A stretch of 64,000 nt of DNA, taken from Helicobacter colisuis. Its GTDB lineage: Bacteria > Campylobacterota > Campylobacteria > Campylobacterales > Helicobacteraceae. The notes under the pieces are model-generated. The model was given only the letters and a program-made list of their open reading frames with translations. It ran no database searches and had not been told where the DNA came from. Position numbers and translations under genes: made by a program. The stretch covers positions 62,001 through 126,000 of the forward strand of contig NZ_JAMOKX010000002.1 in the NCBI RefSeq assembly GCF_023646285.1, in the 5' to 3' direction. This document shows, piece after piece, positions 35,773-45,149 of the stretch (position 1 is the first letter of the stretch; each line of letters opens with the position of its first letter).

Positions 35773-36775
35773 TACATTAAAGATTCTAGTAGGGATTGTT
35801 TTATTAGCTTTTTTAAGTGGATGTGGCTCTAAATATTACTTTGAGCCCAAAGAGGAAGAAATTGCTAATGATATTTCTTATGGTGATTCTTTATCAAGTG
35901 ATATTATAGGAATCACTCGCGATGGAGCAACTTTAGCAAGTGGGCAATTTATTACTAAATATTCTCAGATTCCAGAAGTGAAGTTGCCCAAAAATGCACG
36001 CTATCTTAATGAATCAGAGAAGTTTTATATCGCAACAACTAATAATAAAGAAATGTTATTAATCAATAAAGAAACGCTTAGTGAAAGTGTTATTGCTTTG
36101 GAAGGGAATCCAATTAGCGCTTCTATAGAGGAAAATTTGGCGGCTATTATTTTTGATAATAACTCTTTTGTGCTTTTTGATCTTGACCTTGGACGCACAT
36201 TATATAAGCAAGAAAACGCATCAGCACCCACTAATAACACTTTGATTGCTTCACCTTATTTTTTGAGTGATATCGCTGTTATTCCAACCTTGGATGGTAA
36301 GCTTGTTATAGTAGATAAAAACACTCATCAAATGATTCGTAGCATTGTTGTTAATGGAGGTGAAAAATACTTTAATAATGTTATTTTTCTAGAAGCCATT
36401 AATGATAGAATGGTGGCAGCAACCCCTAAGCGCATTATTTCTGTTAGCCCAAGCATTATTAATACCTTTGATGCTAATTTGCAGGACATTTTATTTTTTG
36501 GTGATCAAATTGTGCTTTTTACAACTGAGGGAGAGGTGATTTTAACAGATAAAGATTTAAATGAAATTAGGCGCCAAAAGTTCCCCTTTGCACATTTTAG
36601 CGCAGCAAATCACGGAGATAAAATTGTGGTTTTAGAAACACAGGGTTATCTGATAAGTTTAAGTGAAGATTTACAAGAGTGGCAGATTTTTGCTTTGCCA
36701 AATAAAATCAAAAAACCGACATTTTCAGCAACAGGTAAGATTTTTGTGGGTGATGAAATATTAGAAGTGAATTGA
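35762..36775 (+). CDS. Lipoprotein, BamB-like size and beta-repeat character
   Basis: This is a 337-residue protein with a lipoprotein signal (ILVGIVLLAFLSGCGSK, with the lipobox LSGC, Cys at about residue 21). The rest is rich in short strands with repeating VIPTLDGKLVIVDKNTHQM or VVLETQGYLISLSEDLQEW type units, which suggests a beta propeller like BamB. I see no firm WD or PQQ signature. It overlaps the preceding YfgM-like gene by 11 bases, the same pairing as yfgM-bamB in E. coli. This makes an outer-membrane assembly role plausible but unproven. Confidence 0.65.
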   Translation: MPNNTLKILVGIVLLAFLSGCGSKYYFEPKEEEIANDISYGDSLSSDIIGITRDGATLASGQFITKYSQIPEVKLPKNARYLNESEKFYIATTNNKEMLLINKETLSESVIALEGNPISASIEENLAAIIFDNNSFVLFDLDLGRTLYKQENASAPTNNTLIASPYFLSDIAVIPTLDGKLVIVDKNTHQMIRSIVVNGGEKYFNNVIFLEAINDRMVAATPKRIISVSPSIINTFDANLQDILFFGDQIVLFTTEGEVILTDKDLNEIRRQKFPFAHFSAANHGDKIVVLETQGYLISLSEDLQEWQIFALPNKIKKPTFSATGKIFVGDEILEVN

Positions 36776-36776
36776 A

Positions 36777-37415
36777 ATGATTCTTTGTGATATTGGAAAT
36801 ACCTTTTTACATTTCTACTATCGCGGTAGAGTTTGGAAAGAAAATAGAAACAATCTTAGCCAAAAAGATTTAAATGAAGTGGTAATTTACATTAGTGTTA
36901 ATCAAGAATCAACAAGATCGCTTCTTTTGTCGCATCCTTATTGTTTTGATCTTACGCCTTATATGAGTTTGGATACTGATTATAAGGGTTTGGGAATTGA
37001 TAGGATTGCAGCTTGCAATGCCATTAGCGATGGCGTTATTATTGATGCAGGGAGTGCAATTACATTAGATGTTATGCATGGTGGTTTGCATTTAGGGGGT
37101 TGTATTTTACCAGGGATTGCGCAGATGCAAAAAAGTTTCAAATCTATTCCAATTCTAGATTGCGGGATTAATCTCTCTGTCCCCTTGGATACTTTTCCAC
37201 AAAACACTAAAGATGCTGTTAGTTATGGGGTTTTAAAGCCTATAATGCTTTTAATAGAAAATTTTTCTAAAAACAAAAAAATTTATTTTACAGGTGGCGA
37301 TGGAAAATTTCTCTCGCGTTTTTTTGAAAATGCAATTTATGATGATTTACTTATTTTTAAAGGAATGCAAAATATTATTACAACAAAAATTACTTCCAAA
37401 GGAATCTATTTATGA
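36777..37415 (+). CDS. coaX: Type III pantothenate kinase
   Basis: CoaX phosphorylates pantothenate, the first step of CoA synthesis. It has 212 residues, slightly shorter than many. ASKHA-fold motifs are CDIGNTFLHF at the N-terminus, GLGIDRIAACNAI, and DAGSAITLDVMHGGLHLGGCILPG. FTGGDGKFLSRFF is near the C-terminus. It follows the lipoprotein gene by one base and overlaps hisG by four. The position equals HP0862 in H. pylori. Confidence 0.93.
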   Translation: MILCDIGNTFLHFYYRGRVWKENRNNLSQKDLNEVVIYISVNQESTRSLLLSHPYCFDLTPYMSLDTDYKGLGIDRIAACNAISDGVIIDAGSAITLDVMHGGLHLGGCILPGIAQMQKSFKSIPILDCGINLSVPLDTFPQNTKDAVSYGVLKPIMLLIENFSKNKKIYFTGGDGKFLSRFFENAIYDDLLIFKGMQNIITTKITSKGIYL

Positions 37416-38029
37416 TAAAAATCGCATTGCCAAAGGGAAGAATTGCACAAGAAGCATTGAAGATTTTTGAAGGATATTTGCAAAGTCCGTTAGATTTTGA
37501 AGATAGAAAATTGATTCTCAAAAAACAAAATTTTGAATTTATGCTTGTAAGAAGTCAAGATGTACCTGTCTATGTGGAGAGAGGCGCGGCTGATATTGGG
37601 ATTGTGGGATTAGATGTTTTAGAAGAGAAGCAAAGCCATTTAGTGAGATTGCTAGATTTAGAATTTGGGAAGTGCAGGGTTGCTATTGGTTCGCCCAAAG
37701 ATGTAGTCTTGGATTTTTCAAAGCCAAACTTAAAAATTGCAACTAAAATGGAAAATATCACAAAGGCTTATTTTTCTAAAAAAGCCATTAGTGTAGATAT
37801 TATCAAGCTCTATGGCTCTATTGAGTTAGCACCACTTGTAGGAATGGCAGATGCTATTGTGGATTTGGTTGAAACTGGAAATACACTAGAGCAAAATAAT
37901 CTTAAAATAGATGCGGTGATTATGGAAGTTAGTGCGTATTTAGTGGCAAATCCAAATAGCTTTTATATGCAAAAGAGAGAAATTTTGGAGATTCAAAAGT
38001 ATTTTAAAAACTATATCAAAAAGGATTGA
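37412..38029 (+). CDS. hisG: ATP phosphoribosyltransferase, short form
   Basis: HisG makes the first committed intermediate of histidine synthesis from ATP and PRPP. At 205 residues this is the short form, which lacks the regulatory C-terminal domain and needs the HisZ partner. Motifs are IALPKGRIAQEAL, RSQDVPVYVERGAADIGIVGLDVL and the PRPP loop DAIVDLVETGNTLEQNNL. C. jejuni, as I recall, has the long form. No hisZ or other his gene is in the window. It overlaps coaX by four bases. Confidence 0.93.
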   Translation: MIKIALPKGRIAQEALKIFEGYLQSPLDFEDRKLILKKQNFEFMLVRSQDVPVYVERGAADIGIVGLDVLEEKQSHLVRLLDLEFGKCRVAIGSPKDVVLDFSKPNLKIATKMENITKAYFSKKAISVDIIKLYGSIELAPLVGMADAIVDLVETGNTLEQNNLKIDAVIMEVSAYLVANPNSFYMQKREILEIQKYFKNYIKKD

Positions 38030-38031
38030 AA

Positions 38032-39297
38032 ATGGGTCAGACAATTACAGAGAAAATTTTTTCAGAACATGTAGGCAAAGAGGTTTATGCAGGTGAAATA
38101 GTGGATTGTCCTATTGATATGGTGATTGGAAATGACATTACCACTCCTTTATCAATCAAAGCGTTTGAACAAAGTGGCGCAGAAAGTCTTGCCAATCCAG
38201 ATGGATTCTGTATAGTGATGGATCATTTTATTCCCGCTAAAGATATTGCTAGTGCTAATCAAGCAAAAATCAGTCGCGATTTTGCTAAAAAGCATAATTT
38301 AAAGCATTTCTTTGATGAAAAGGATATGGGAATAGAACACGCTCTCTTACCCGAAAAAGGCTTGGTTGTGAGTGGAGATGTGATTATTGGGGCTGATTCA
38401 CACACCTGCACTCACGGAGCTTTGGGCGCATTTAGCACAGGTATGGGAAGCACGGATTTGGCTTATGCGATGATTACAGGTAAAAATTGGTTTAAGATTC
38501 CAAATGCCATTAAGGTAGAATTTGTAGGTAAGCCCGCAAAGCACATTTATGGTAAGGATTTGATTTTAGAAGTGATAAGACAAATTGGCGTGGATGGGGC
38601 TTTGTATCAAACTTTGGAATTTTGCGGAGATGGCATACAATATCTAAGTATGGATGATCGATTTTCGCTCTGTAATATGGCGATTGAAGCAGGTGCAAAA
38701 AATGGAATCATTGCTTCAGATGAAATTACGCGTGAGTTTTTGGCTTCACGCAAGGAATTGCGCGCAAAGCCTAAAGAGTTTTATTCTGATGAAGATGCTA
38801 ATTACACAAGGGTTTTGAAAATTGATATTAGCACATTAGAACCAGTAATCGCCTATCCCTTTTTGCCTAGTAATGGTAAGAGTATCTCTCAAGCGGTCAA
38901 AGATGAATTAAAAATTGATCAAGTTTTTATTGGAAGTTGCACAAATGGTAGATTAGCAGATTTGAAAATTGCAAGTGAGATTTTAAAAGGTAAGAAAGTG
39001 CATAAGGATGTTCGCCTTATTATTACTCCTGGAACTCAACAAATCTACAAAGAAGCACATCAGCTTGGATATATTGATATTTTATTAGAATCAGGTGCGT
39101 TGATTTCTAATCCGACTTGTGGAGCTTGTTTGGGTGGATATATGGGGATTTTAGGCGATAATGAACGCTGTGTCTCAACAACTAATCGTAATTTTGTGGG
39201 AAGAATGGGAGCAAGAAGTTCAGAAGTATATTTAGCAAATTCTGCAGTGGCAGCTATGAGTGCGATAAGGGGTAAAATTGCCGATCCAAGAGATTAG
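38032..39297 (+). CDS. leuC: 3-Isopropylmalate dehydratase large subunit (short LeuC/HacA type)
   Basis: This is an aconitase-family iron-sulfur enzyme of leucine synthesis, about 421 residues. Cluster cysteines are in IGADSHTCTHGA, IGSCTNGR and NPTCGACLGG; the C-terminal SNRNFxGRMG element reads TNRNFVGRMG. The length matches the shorter LeuC/homoaconitase type rather than the 465-residue E. coli type. The small subunit gene leuD is not adjacent. The start is ATG 38032 with AAGGA at 38021-38025; TTG at 38026 is upstream in frame. Homoaconitase or another hydro-lyase activity is not excluded by sequence alone. Confidence 0.85.
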   Translation: MGQTITEKIFSEHVGKEVYAGEIVDCPIDMVIGNDITTPLSIKAFEQSGAESLANPDGFCIVMDHFIPAKDIASANQAKISRDFAKKHNLKHFFDEKDMGIEHALLPEKGLVVSGDVIIGADSHTCTHGALGAFSTGMGSTDLAYAMITGKNWFKIPNAIKVEFVGKPAKHIYGKDLILEVIRQIGVDGALYQTLEFCGDGIQYLSMDDRFSLCNMAIEAGAKNGIIASDEITREFLASRKELRAKPKEFYSDEDANYTRVLKIDISTLEPVIAYPFLPSNGKSISQAVKDELKIDQVFIGSCTNGRLADLKIASEILKGKKVHKDVRLIITPGTQQIYKEAHQLGYIDILLESGALISNPTCGACLGGYMGILGDNERCVSTTNRNFVGRMGARSSEVYLANSAVAAMSAIRGKIADPRD

Positions 39298-39336
39298 AGA
39301 CAAAGATTGCTAATTGAATAAATATTACTTTTTGCG

Positions 39337-40395
39337 TTATAGAGAAGAAGTGCTAAATTCACTAAAAGGCAAAATCGTATAGGGGGTGCCGAGATTCTCG
39401 CCTTGTGCTTTTTGGTTTAGTGTGATAATAATAAATTTCTCACAAAATTCTCTTTCTTTAATTATCTTATTAAGTTTTTGTTCTAAAGTTTGGAATTGAA
39501 TAAAAGGCAAACAAAGAATCCCAAGCATAGAATTAGGGAGATAAAAATCAAGCTTATCAGTAAAAAATACCACTTCTTTGAAATTATAGAGTAGCTCCAA
39601 AAAAACCATATTTTCAAAAAGTGTAGAAAAATTTCGCTCATAACTAACAGCATTTTTGAGTGTGAAATCATAAAAATAAAGCTTCTTGGGAGCAAGATCG
39701 TGTTCAAATTTTTCTACCCAAAAGAGTGTTTTGCTCTCTTTTAAAATATTGGCGTATTCATAGAATCGATCTTTAGAGATTTTCCCTTCTTTTTTGAGTT
39801 TGGTGTAGATTTGATGGAGAGAGACTTTTAATCCAAGATTTTGAATGAAATTTCTTAGAATCCAAAAGTTTGTTTTATCGTTGGCAAATGATTTTAGTAA
39901 TTCACCTTTTTTATATTCACTAAGGGTTTCTGCTTCAAAAAGATTGCCGTATTTAAGATAGTGATTAAAAGAATCATGGGGAGTTTGTTTGTGGATTTGG
40001 AGATATTCTTTGAAAGTTATGGGTGGCATTTCTTGGGTTTGAAAATGTGGAAGCTCATAGGGAAATTGGCTAATTAGCGTAATATAGGGGAGATTTGGGA
40101 GTGGAAATTCTGGTGTGTAAGAATCAAGAATTAAAACTTCAATGTTTTTTTTGTGGCAAAAGGATTCAAGATTATTGAGATCTTGATAGGAATTGATTTT
40201 AGAATCAGAGAGATTAATGTAGAGTTTTTTGAGATTTTTAAAAGATTCTTGTTGGTAGTATTGCAAAATAAAATCAGTTTTTCCAATATTTTTGCTGCCA
40301 TAAATTAAGTGGTGAGGTTTGAGACTTAAAGTGTGTTTGCGATGAACTTTTGAAAAATTTTTGGGATAACTTTCAAAAAGAATTTCTAAAAGCAT
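39337..40395 (-). CDS. P-loop ATPase (AAA_14/DUF4143-like)
   Basis: This 352-residue ATPase has a Walker A motif YGSKNIGKTDF at about residue 33, a Walker B-like VLILDSYTP, then a sensor-like ITLISQFPYE strand and a helical middle. The C-terminal third resembles the nuclease-like DUF4143 region of this ATPase family only loosely. The function is unknown. The same kind of gene lies next to the S10 operon in H. pylori (HP1321), so the position is conserved. It is transcribed away from rpsJ. Confidence 0.75.
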   Translation of the reverse strand: MLLEILFESYPKNFSKVHRKHTLSLKPHHLIYGSKNIGKTDFILQYYQQESFKNLKKLYINLSDSKINSYQDLNNLESFCHKKNIEVLILDSYTPEFPLPNLPYITLISQFPYELPHFQTQEMPPITFKEYLQIHKQTPHDSFNHYLKYGNLFEAETLSEYKKGELLKSFANDKTNFWILRNFIQNLGLKVSLHQIYTKLKKEGKISKDRFYEYANILKESKTLFWVEKFEHDLAPKKLYFYDFTLKNAVSYERNFSTLFENMVFLELLYNFKEVVFFTDKLDFYLPNSMLGILCLPFIQFQTLEQKLNKIIKEREFCEKFIIITLNQKAQGENLGTPYTILPFSEFSTSSL

Positions 40396-40505
40396 AAAAC
40401 AATCCTTAGAATATTTGTGGAGTGATATTTTATTTATTTCCTTTTTAAAAGGAAATAAATTACAAAAATTCTCTAAAAAAACTTCACAAAAGTGCGAGTT
40501 TTAAG

Positions 40506-40511
40506 TATAAT
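40506..40511 (+). promoter_or_regulatory. -10 element of the S10 operon promoter
   Basis: A perfect TATAAT lies 58 bases before the rpsJ ATG, in an A/T-rich context that includes GAGTTTTAAG just upstream. It is the only good promoter between the divergent ATPase gene and rpsJ. Confidence 0.6.
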
Positions 40512-40530
40512 TTCGGCTTCCAAAACATGG

Positions 40531-40547
40531 CATTGATTCAATCAATG
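40531..40547 (+). promoter_or_regulatory. Palindrome in the S10 operon leader
   Basis: CATTGATTCAATCAATG is a perfect palindrome around a central base, 22 bases upstream of the rpsJ start and after the expected transcription start. As RNA it forms a short 6-base-pair hairpin. It could be an operator or an RNA element for translational or transcriptional feedback on the operon. Confidence 0.45.
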
Positions 40548-40568
40548 AGTTCTTTATAAGGAAAAAAA

Positions 40569-40880
40569 ATGGAAAAAATTAGACTTAAGTTGAAAGCGTA
40601 TGATCATCGCGTTCTTGATAGATCGGTTGTTTCAATCGTGGAAGCCGTCAAGAGAACAGGTGCAGAGATTCGTGGTCCTATTCCACTCCCAACTAAAAAA
40701 AGACGATACACAGTCTTAAAATCTCCTCATATCAATAAAGATTCAAGGGAACAATTTGAAATTCGTGTTCATTGCAGAGTGATTGATATTGTTTCAGCAA
40801 CTCCGGAGACGGTGGATAGTCTTACGAAATTAGATATGGCTCCTGAAGTGGATGTAGAAGTCCGTTCAATGGATAAATAA
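40569..40880 (+). CDS. rpsJ: 30S ribosomal protein S10
   Basis: This is a 103-residue ribosomal protein, also known as the transcription antitermination factor NusE. It has the usual [15 protein letters not shown] start, [19 protein letters not shown] and [16 protein letters not shown]. It is the first gene of the S10 sub-operon; an AAGGA at 40558-40562 provides the ribosome binding site. Confidence 0.98.
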   Translation: MEKIRLKLKAYDHRVLDRSVVSIVEAVKRTGAEIRGPIPLPTKKRRYTVLKSPHINKDSREQFEIRVHCRVIDIVSATPETVDSLTKLDMAPEVDVEVRSMDK

Positions 40881-40889
40881 GGGTTATAA

Positions 40890-41468
40890 ATGGAATTTTT
40901 AGTAGAAAAAATTGGAATGAGTAGAACCGTTGCTAAACCAAGTATTCCTGTAACATTGTTAAAAGTTAAAACTGCAAAGGTTTGCGAAGTTTTAGAAGGT
41001 GGTAAGGCGCTTGTTGCTTATCATCAAGGAAAAACACTTAACAAAGCGATTGTGGGGCAACAAAAAAAATACAATTTGGATAAAGAATTTAATAAGTTTG
41101 CAACCATTGAAGTAAGCAATGCAGAAGTGGGTGATTTGGATTTAGCGATTTTAGAAAGTGCAAAAAGAGCAAAAGTTTCCTTTAATACAAAAGGTAGAGG
41201 CTTTAGCGGTGTTATGAAACGCTGGAATTTCCAAGGTGGTCCAGGTGCTCATGGTAGTCGATTCCACAGAGCTCCAGGTTCAATTGGAAATCGTGAGTGG
41301 CCAGGTCGTGTTCAGCCGGGTAAAAAAATGGCAGGACATTATGGAAATGAAAAAGTTACCGTTCAAAATGAAATCATTTCATTTGATAAAGAAAATAATG
41401 TGCTTGTTTTAAAGGGTTCTGTTCCTGGATTTAATGGCGCATTTGGTAAGTTAAAGGTTGTAAAATGA
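40890..41468 (+). CDS. rplC: 50S ribosomal protein L3
   Basis: This 192-residue protein of the large-subunit core near the peptidyl transferase centre has the [18 protein letters not shown] loop that carries the glutamine methylated in E. coli when altered to MQ. It is shorter than the E. coli 209-residue form, as is usual in this phylum. It follows rpsJ by nine bases and overlaps rplD by four. Confidence 0.98.
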   Translation: MEFLVEKIGMSRTVAKPSIPVTLLKVKTAKVCEVLEGGKALVAYHQGKTLNKAIVGQQKKYNLDKEFNKFATIEVSNAEVGDLDLAILESAKRAKVSFNTKGRGFSGVMKRWNFQGGPGAHGSRFHRAPGSIGNREWPGRVQPGKKMAGHYGNEKVTVQNEIISFDKENNVLVLKGSVPGFNGAFGKLKVVK

Positions 41469-42079
41469 GTAAGGCAATTATTTTAGATAATGGATTGAAT
41501 AAAAGTGGCGAATTGCAATTGCCAGAAAGTTATAAGGCGATCAATTCTCACAATCTTTATCTCTATATTAAATCTTTTTTAGCTTCAATGCGCGCTAATA
41601 ATGCGATGGCGAAAACACGCGGCAAAGTTAGCGGTGGTGGTAAAAAACCATGGAGTCAAAAAGGTGGTGGTAGAGCAAGGGCAGGGAGTATTACTTCGCC
41701 AGTGTTTGTTGGTGGTGGTGTTTCTCATGGTCCTAGCAACAACAGAAACTACAATCTAAAAGTTAATAAAAAACAAAAAAAGCTTGCTTTACAATACGCA
41801 TTGCAAGAAAAAGCAGATAATGGCAGCTTGTTTGTTGTAGATAAGATTCAAATTTCAAGCGGTAAAACAAAAGATGCTAATGCAATGTTTAAAGCTTTGA
41901 ATCAAAGAAATGTTTTATTGGTTTCTGAAATGTTTGATGAGAAAACATATTTAGCTTTTAGAAATCTTAAAAATTGTTACTTGATTGATGGTGCTGAACT
42001 TAATGCATATTTAGCGGCAACATTTAGATCTGTGGTGATTGAAAAAGCGCTTTTTGAAGCTATCACAAAAGAGGGTTAA
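41465..42079 (+). CDS. rplD: 50S ribosomal protein L4
   Basis: This 204-residue protein carries the extended loop ([23 protein letters not shown]) that lines the exit tunnel. In many bacteria L4 also represses the S10 operon by binding its leader, which is relevant to the palindrome before rpsJ. It overlaps rplC by four bases and rplW follows two bases after its stop. Confidence 0.98.
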   Translation: MSKAIILDNGLNKSGELQLPESYKAINSHNLYLYIKSFLASMRANNAMAKTRGKVSGGGKKPWSQKGGGRARAGSITSPVFVGGGVSHGPSNNRNYNLKVNKKQKKLALQYALQEKADNGSLFVVDKIQISSGKTKDANAMFKALNQRNVLLVSEMFDEKTYLAFRNLKNCYLIDGAELNAYLAATFRSVVIEKALFEAITKEG

Positions 42080-42081
42080 AA

Positions 42082-42363
42082 ATGGCAAGTATTACAGATA
42101 TTAAAGCAATTATGTATACAGAGAAATCTTTAAAGCTTCAAGAGCAAAATGTCCTTGTGGTTCAGACTTCTCCAAAACTAAGTAAGACACAACTAAAAGA
42201 AGTGTTTAAAGAATATTTTGGTGTGACTCCACTTGCAATCAATTCTTTAAGACAAGAAGGAAAAGTAAAAAGATTCCGTGGTGTTATTGGTAAAAGAAGC
42301 GACTTCAAAAAGTTTTTTGTAAAACTTCCAGAAGGTGCAAAAATTGAATCATTGGCAGTTTAA
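42082..42363 (+). CDS. rplW: 50S ribosomal protein L23
   Basis: This 93-residue protein sits at the tunnel exit, where trigger factor and SRP dock. It starts with an [20 protein letters not shown] segment and has the [16 protein letters not shown] loop. Gene spacing is two bases from rplD and ten to rplB. Confidence 0.96.
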   Translation: MASITDIKAIMYTEKSLKLQEQNVLVVQTSPKLSKTQLKEVFKEYFGVTPLAINSLRQEGKVKRFRGVIGKRSDFKKFFVKLPEGAKIESLAV

Positions 42364-42373
42364 GGAGTAAAAC

Positions 42374-43201
42374 ATGGCAATCAAAACTTACAAACCATAC
42401 ACTCCAAGTAGAAGATTTATGAGCAATTTAAGCTCAGAGAATATCACAGCAAAAGCTAGTGTAAGAAAATTATTAGTTAAACTTCCTGTCCATGCGGGGC
42501 GCAATAACAATGGTAGAATCACTAGCCGACACAAAGAGGGTGGTGCTAAAAAGCTTTATCGTATCATTGATTTTAAACGCAATAAATTTAACATTGAAGG
42601 TAAAGTAAGCACCATTGAATACGATCCATACAGAAATTGTAGAATCGCACTTGTAACTTATAAAGATGGTGATAAGAGATATATCATTCAACCGAGTGGT
42701 TTAAAAGTAGGAGATACTATTATTTCTGCAGAAGGTGGTTTGGATATTCGTTTGGGTTATGCAATGAAACTTAAAAATATTCCTATTGGAACAGTTGTGC
42801 ATAACATAGAAATGTATCCAGGTCGTGGTGGTCAGCTTGCAAGAAGTGCGGGTGCTAGTGCACAACTTATGGGAAGAGAAGGTAAATATTCTATTATCAG
42901 AATGCCAAGTGGTGAAATGCGATATATTTTAGGTGAATGTATGGCAACTATTGGGGTAGTTGGTAATGAAGATTTTGCAAATATTAATATTGGTAAAGCA
43001 GGTCGAAGCAGACATCTAGGTATTCGCCCACAAACAAGAGGTAGTGCGATGAACCCAGTAGATCACCCACATGGTGGTGGTGAAGGTAAGACAGGCTCAA
43101 GCGGACATCCTGTATCTCCATGGGGTATGCCAGCAAAAGGTTATAAAACAAGAAGAAAGAAAGCAAGCGATAAGCTTATTATTTCAAGAAGAAAAAAATA
43201 A
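42374..43201 (+). CDS. rplB: 50S ribosomal protein L2
   Basis: This 275-residue core protein supports the peptidyl transferase centre and subunit joining. The conserved C-terminal [16 protein letters not shown] motif, with the histidine known to be important for activity, is intact. It also has [19 protein letters not shown]. It is the fifth gene of the S10 operon. Confidence 0.98.
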   Translation: MAIKTYKPYTPSRRFMSNLSSENITAKASVRKLLVKLPVHAGRNNNGRITSRHKEGGAKKLYRIIDFKRNKFNIEGKVSTIEYDPYRNCRIALVTYKDGDKRYIIQPSGLKVGDTIISAEGGLDIRLGYAMKLKNIPIGTVVHNIEMYPGRGGQLARSAGASAQLMGREGKYSIIRMPSGEMRYILGECMATIGVVGNEDFANINIGKAGRSRHLGIRPQTRGSAMNPVDHPHGGGEGKTGSSGHPVSPWGMPAKGYKTRRKKASDKLIISRRKK

Positions 43202-43210
43202 GGAAAATAA

Positions 43211-43492
43211 ATGGCTAGATCGATAAAAAAAGGTCCTTTTGTTGACGAGCATTTGATGAAAAAAGTGCTTAAAGCAAAAGAAGCAAAAGACAACAAACCT
43301 ATTAAAACATGGTCTCGCAGAAGCACCATCATTCCAGAAATGATTGGATTTACTTTTAATGTTCATAATGGTAGAGCTTTCGTTCCTGTTTATGTAACAG
43401 AAAACCATGTTGGTTATAAGTTGGGTGAATTTGCACCTACAAGAACCTTTAAAGGGCACAAAGGTAGTGTCCAAAAGAAAATCGGTAAGTAA
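43211..43492 (+). CDS. rpsS: 30S ribosomal protein S19
   Basis: This 93-residue head protein of the small subunit has the motif [18 protein letters not shown] and a C-terminal [17 protein letters not shown]. It pairs with S13 on the ribosome. It starts nine bases after rplB with AAGGAAAATAA in front. Confidence 0.98.
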   Translation: MARSIKKGPFVDEHLMKKVLKAKEAKDNKPIKTWSRRSTIIPEMIGFTFNVHNGRAFVPVYVTENHVGYKLGEFAPTRTFKGHKGSVQKKIGK

Positions 43493-43503
43493 GGGAGAGA
43501 GAG

Positions 43504-43833
43504 ATGAGTAAAGCATTATTACGATATATCCGCCTTTCACCTACAAAAGCAAGATTAATTGCACGAGAGGTTCAAGGAATGAATGCTGAATTAGCAATCG
43601 CTTCTTTAGAGTTTATGCCAAACAAAGCGGCAAAAATTATTTCTAAAGTGATTGCATCAGCGGTTGCAAATGGGGGCTATGAAGCAGAGAATGTTATTGT
43701 TTCATCTTGTAGAGTTGATGCGGGTCCTGTGCTTAGACGTTTTACACCTAGAGCAAGAGGTCGAGCAACTCCAGTAAGAAAACCTACTTCACATATTTTC
43801 GTAGAAGTAGCACAAAAAAGTAAGGATAAGTAA
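43504..43833 (+). CDS. rplV: 50S ribosomal protein L22
   Basis: This 109-residue protein has a long beta hairpin ([20 protein letters not shown]) reaching into the exit tunnel, where macrolide-affecting changes arise in other bacteria. The hairpin is of normal length here. It overlaps the rpsC start by one base. Confidence 0.97.
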   Translation: MSKALLRYIRLSPTKARLIAREVQGMNAELAIASLEFMPNKAAKIISKVIASAVANGGYEAENVIVSSCRVDAGPVLRRFTPRARGRATPVRKPTSHIFVEVAQKSKDK

Positions 43834-44540
43834 TGGGTCAAAAAGTTAATCCGATTGGTCTAAGACTTGGTATAAATAGAAATTGGGAATCAAGATGGTT
43901 TCCTTCATTTGCAACAGCACCACAAAATGTTGCAGAGGATTATAAAATTAGAAAGTTTCTTAAAAAAGAGCTTTATTATGCAGGTGTGAGTGATATTTTG
44001 ATTGAGAGAACTGCAAGAAAAGTGCGCGTAACTGTGGTAGCAGCAAGACCGGGAATTATCATTGGTAAAAAAGGCGCTGATGTTGAAAAATTAAAAGAAT
44101 CACTTAATAAAATTGTTAATAAAGATATTTTCTTAAACATTAAAGAAGTGAAGAAACCACAAAGCAATGCGCAATTAGCTGCTGAAAGTGTTGCAACACA
44201 GCTTGAAAGACGCGTAGCATTCCGCCGTGCGATGAAAAAAGTGATGCAAGGTGCGATGAAATCTGGAGCTAAAGGAATCAAAGTTAAAGTTTCTGGTCGT
44301 TTAGCGGGTGCTGAAATGGCAAGAACAGAGTGGTATATGGAAGGAAGAATCCCACTTCATACACTAAGAGCCAAAATTGATTATGGTTTTGCAGAGGCTT
44401 TAACAACTTATGGAAATATTGGTGTTAAGGTTTGGATTTTTAAAGGGGAAGTTCTTCAAAAAGGAATTCAAGCTGAGAAGCCACAAGAAGAGGGCGAAGC
44501 AAAAGCAACTCGTCCAACTAGAAAGAGAAGGGGGCAATAA
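43833..44540 (+). CDS. rpsC: 30S ribosomal protein S3
   Basis: This 235-residue protein is at the mRNA entry site. It has an N-terminal KH type II domain ([21 protein letters not shown]) and a C-terminal domain with [16 protein letters not shown] Lys/Arg-rich tail ([12 protein letters not shown]) ends the protein. It is followed after two bases by rplP. Confidence 0.98.
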   Translation: MGQKVNPIGLRLGINRNWESRWFPSFATAPQNVAEDYKIRKFLKKELYYAGVSDILIERTARKVRVTVVAARPGIIIGKKGADVEKLKESLNKIVNKDIFLNIKEVKKPQSNAQLAAESVATQLERRVAFRRAMKKVMQGAMKSGAKGIKVKVSGRLAGAEMARTEWYMEGRIPLHTLRAKIDYGFAEALTTYGNIGVKVWIFKGEVLQKGIQAEKPQEEGEAKATRPTRKRRGQ

Positions 44541-44542
44541 CT

Positions 44543-44968
44543 ATGCTAATGCCAAAGAAAACAAAATACAGAAAGCAAATGAAAGGGCGCAATAGAGGAA
44601 AAGCATTCCGTGGCACTTCTTTAGCTTTTGGTGAATTTGGAATTAAGGCTATTGAACATGGTAGAATTGATTCAAGACAAATTGAAGCAGCGCGTATTGC
44701 AATGACTCGTGCAACAAAGAGAACAGGTATGGTATGGATTAGGGTATTCCCTGATAAACCATTAACCGCAAAGCCTCTTGAAACTCGTATGGGTAAAGGT
44801 AAGGGTGCTGTTGATAAGTGGGTTATGAATATTAAGCCTGGTAGAATTATTTATGAAATGGGCAGTGTTGATGAGACTTTAGCAAGAAGTGCCTTGGCAT
44901 TAGCACAAAGCAAACTCCCTTTTAAAACAAAAATTGTAACAAGAGAGGGCGAGAATGAAATATACTGA
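44543..44968 (+). CDS. rplP: 50S ribosomal protein L16
   Basis: This is a 141-residue protein at the A-site/central protuberance region. It starts [19 protein letters not shown], where the MLMP start is common in the family, and has [23 protein letters not shown]. It overlaps the rpmC start by 14 bases. Confidence 0.97.
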   Translation: MLMPKKTKYRKQMKGRNRGKAFRGTSLAFGEFGIKAIEHGRIDSRQIEAARIAMTRATKRTGMVWIRVFPDKPLTAKPLETRMGKGKGAVDKWVMNIKPGRIIYEMGSVDETLARSALALAQSKLPFKTKIVTREGENEIY

Positions 44969-45149
44969 GATTAATGAGAAAAGTATTCAAGAATTGCAAG
45001 AGCTTCTAAAAGAAAAAGAAACTTCTTTGTTTGAGCTTAATTTGAAACTTAGAACTATGCAACAAACAAATACAAGTGAGCTTAAAGCAACAAGAAAAGA
45101 TATTGCAAGAATCAAAACTGCAATGAATGCAAAAAGGAGGGCTGAATAA
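44955..45149 (+). CDS. rpmC: 50S ribosomal protein L29
   Basis: This 64-residue two-helix protein near the tunnel exit carries the pattern [21 protein letters not shown] followed by [14 protein letters not shown]. It overlaps rplP upstream (14 bases) and rpsQ downstream (one base). Confidence 0.95.
   Translation: MKYTEINEKSIQELQELLKEKETSLFELNLKLRTMQQTNTSELKATRKDIARIKTAMNAKRRAE

Noticed and set aside
43184-43540. A 118-codon minus-strand ORF opposite rpsS
   Set aside because: Antisense shadow of a ribosomal protein gene with no independent support.
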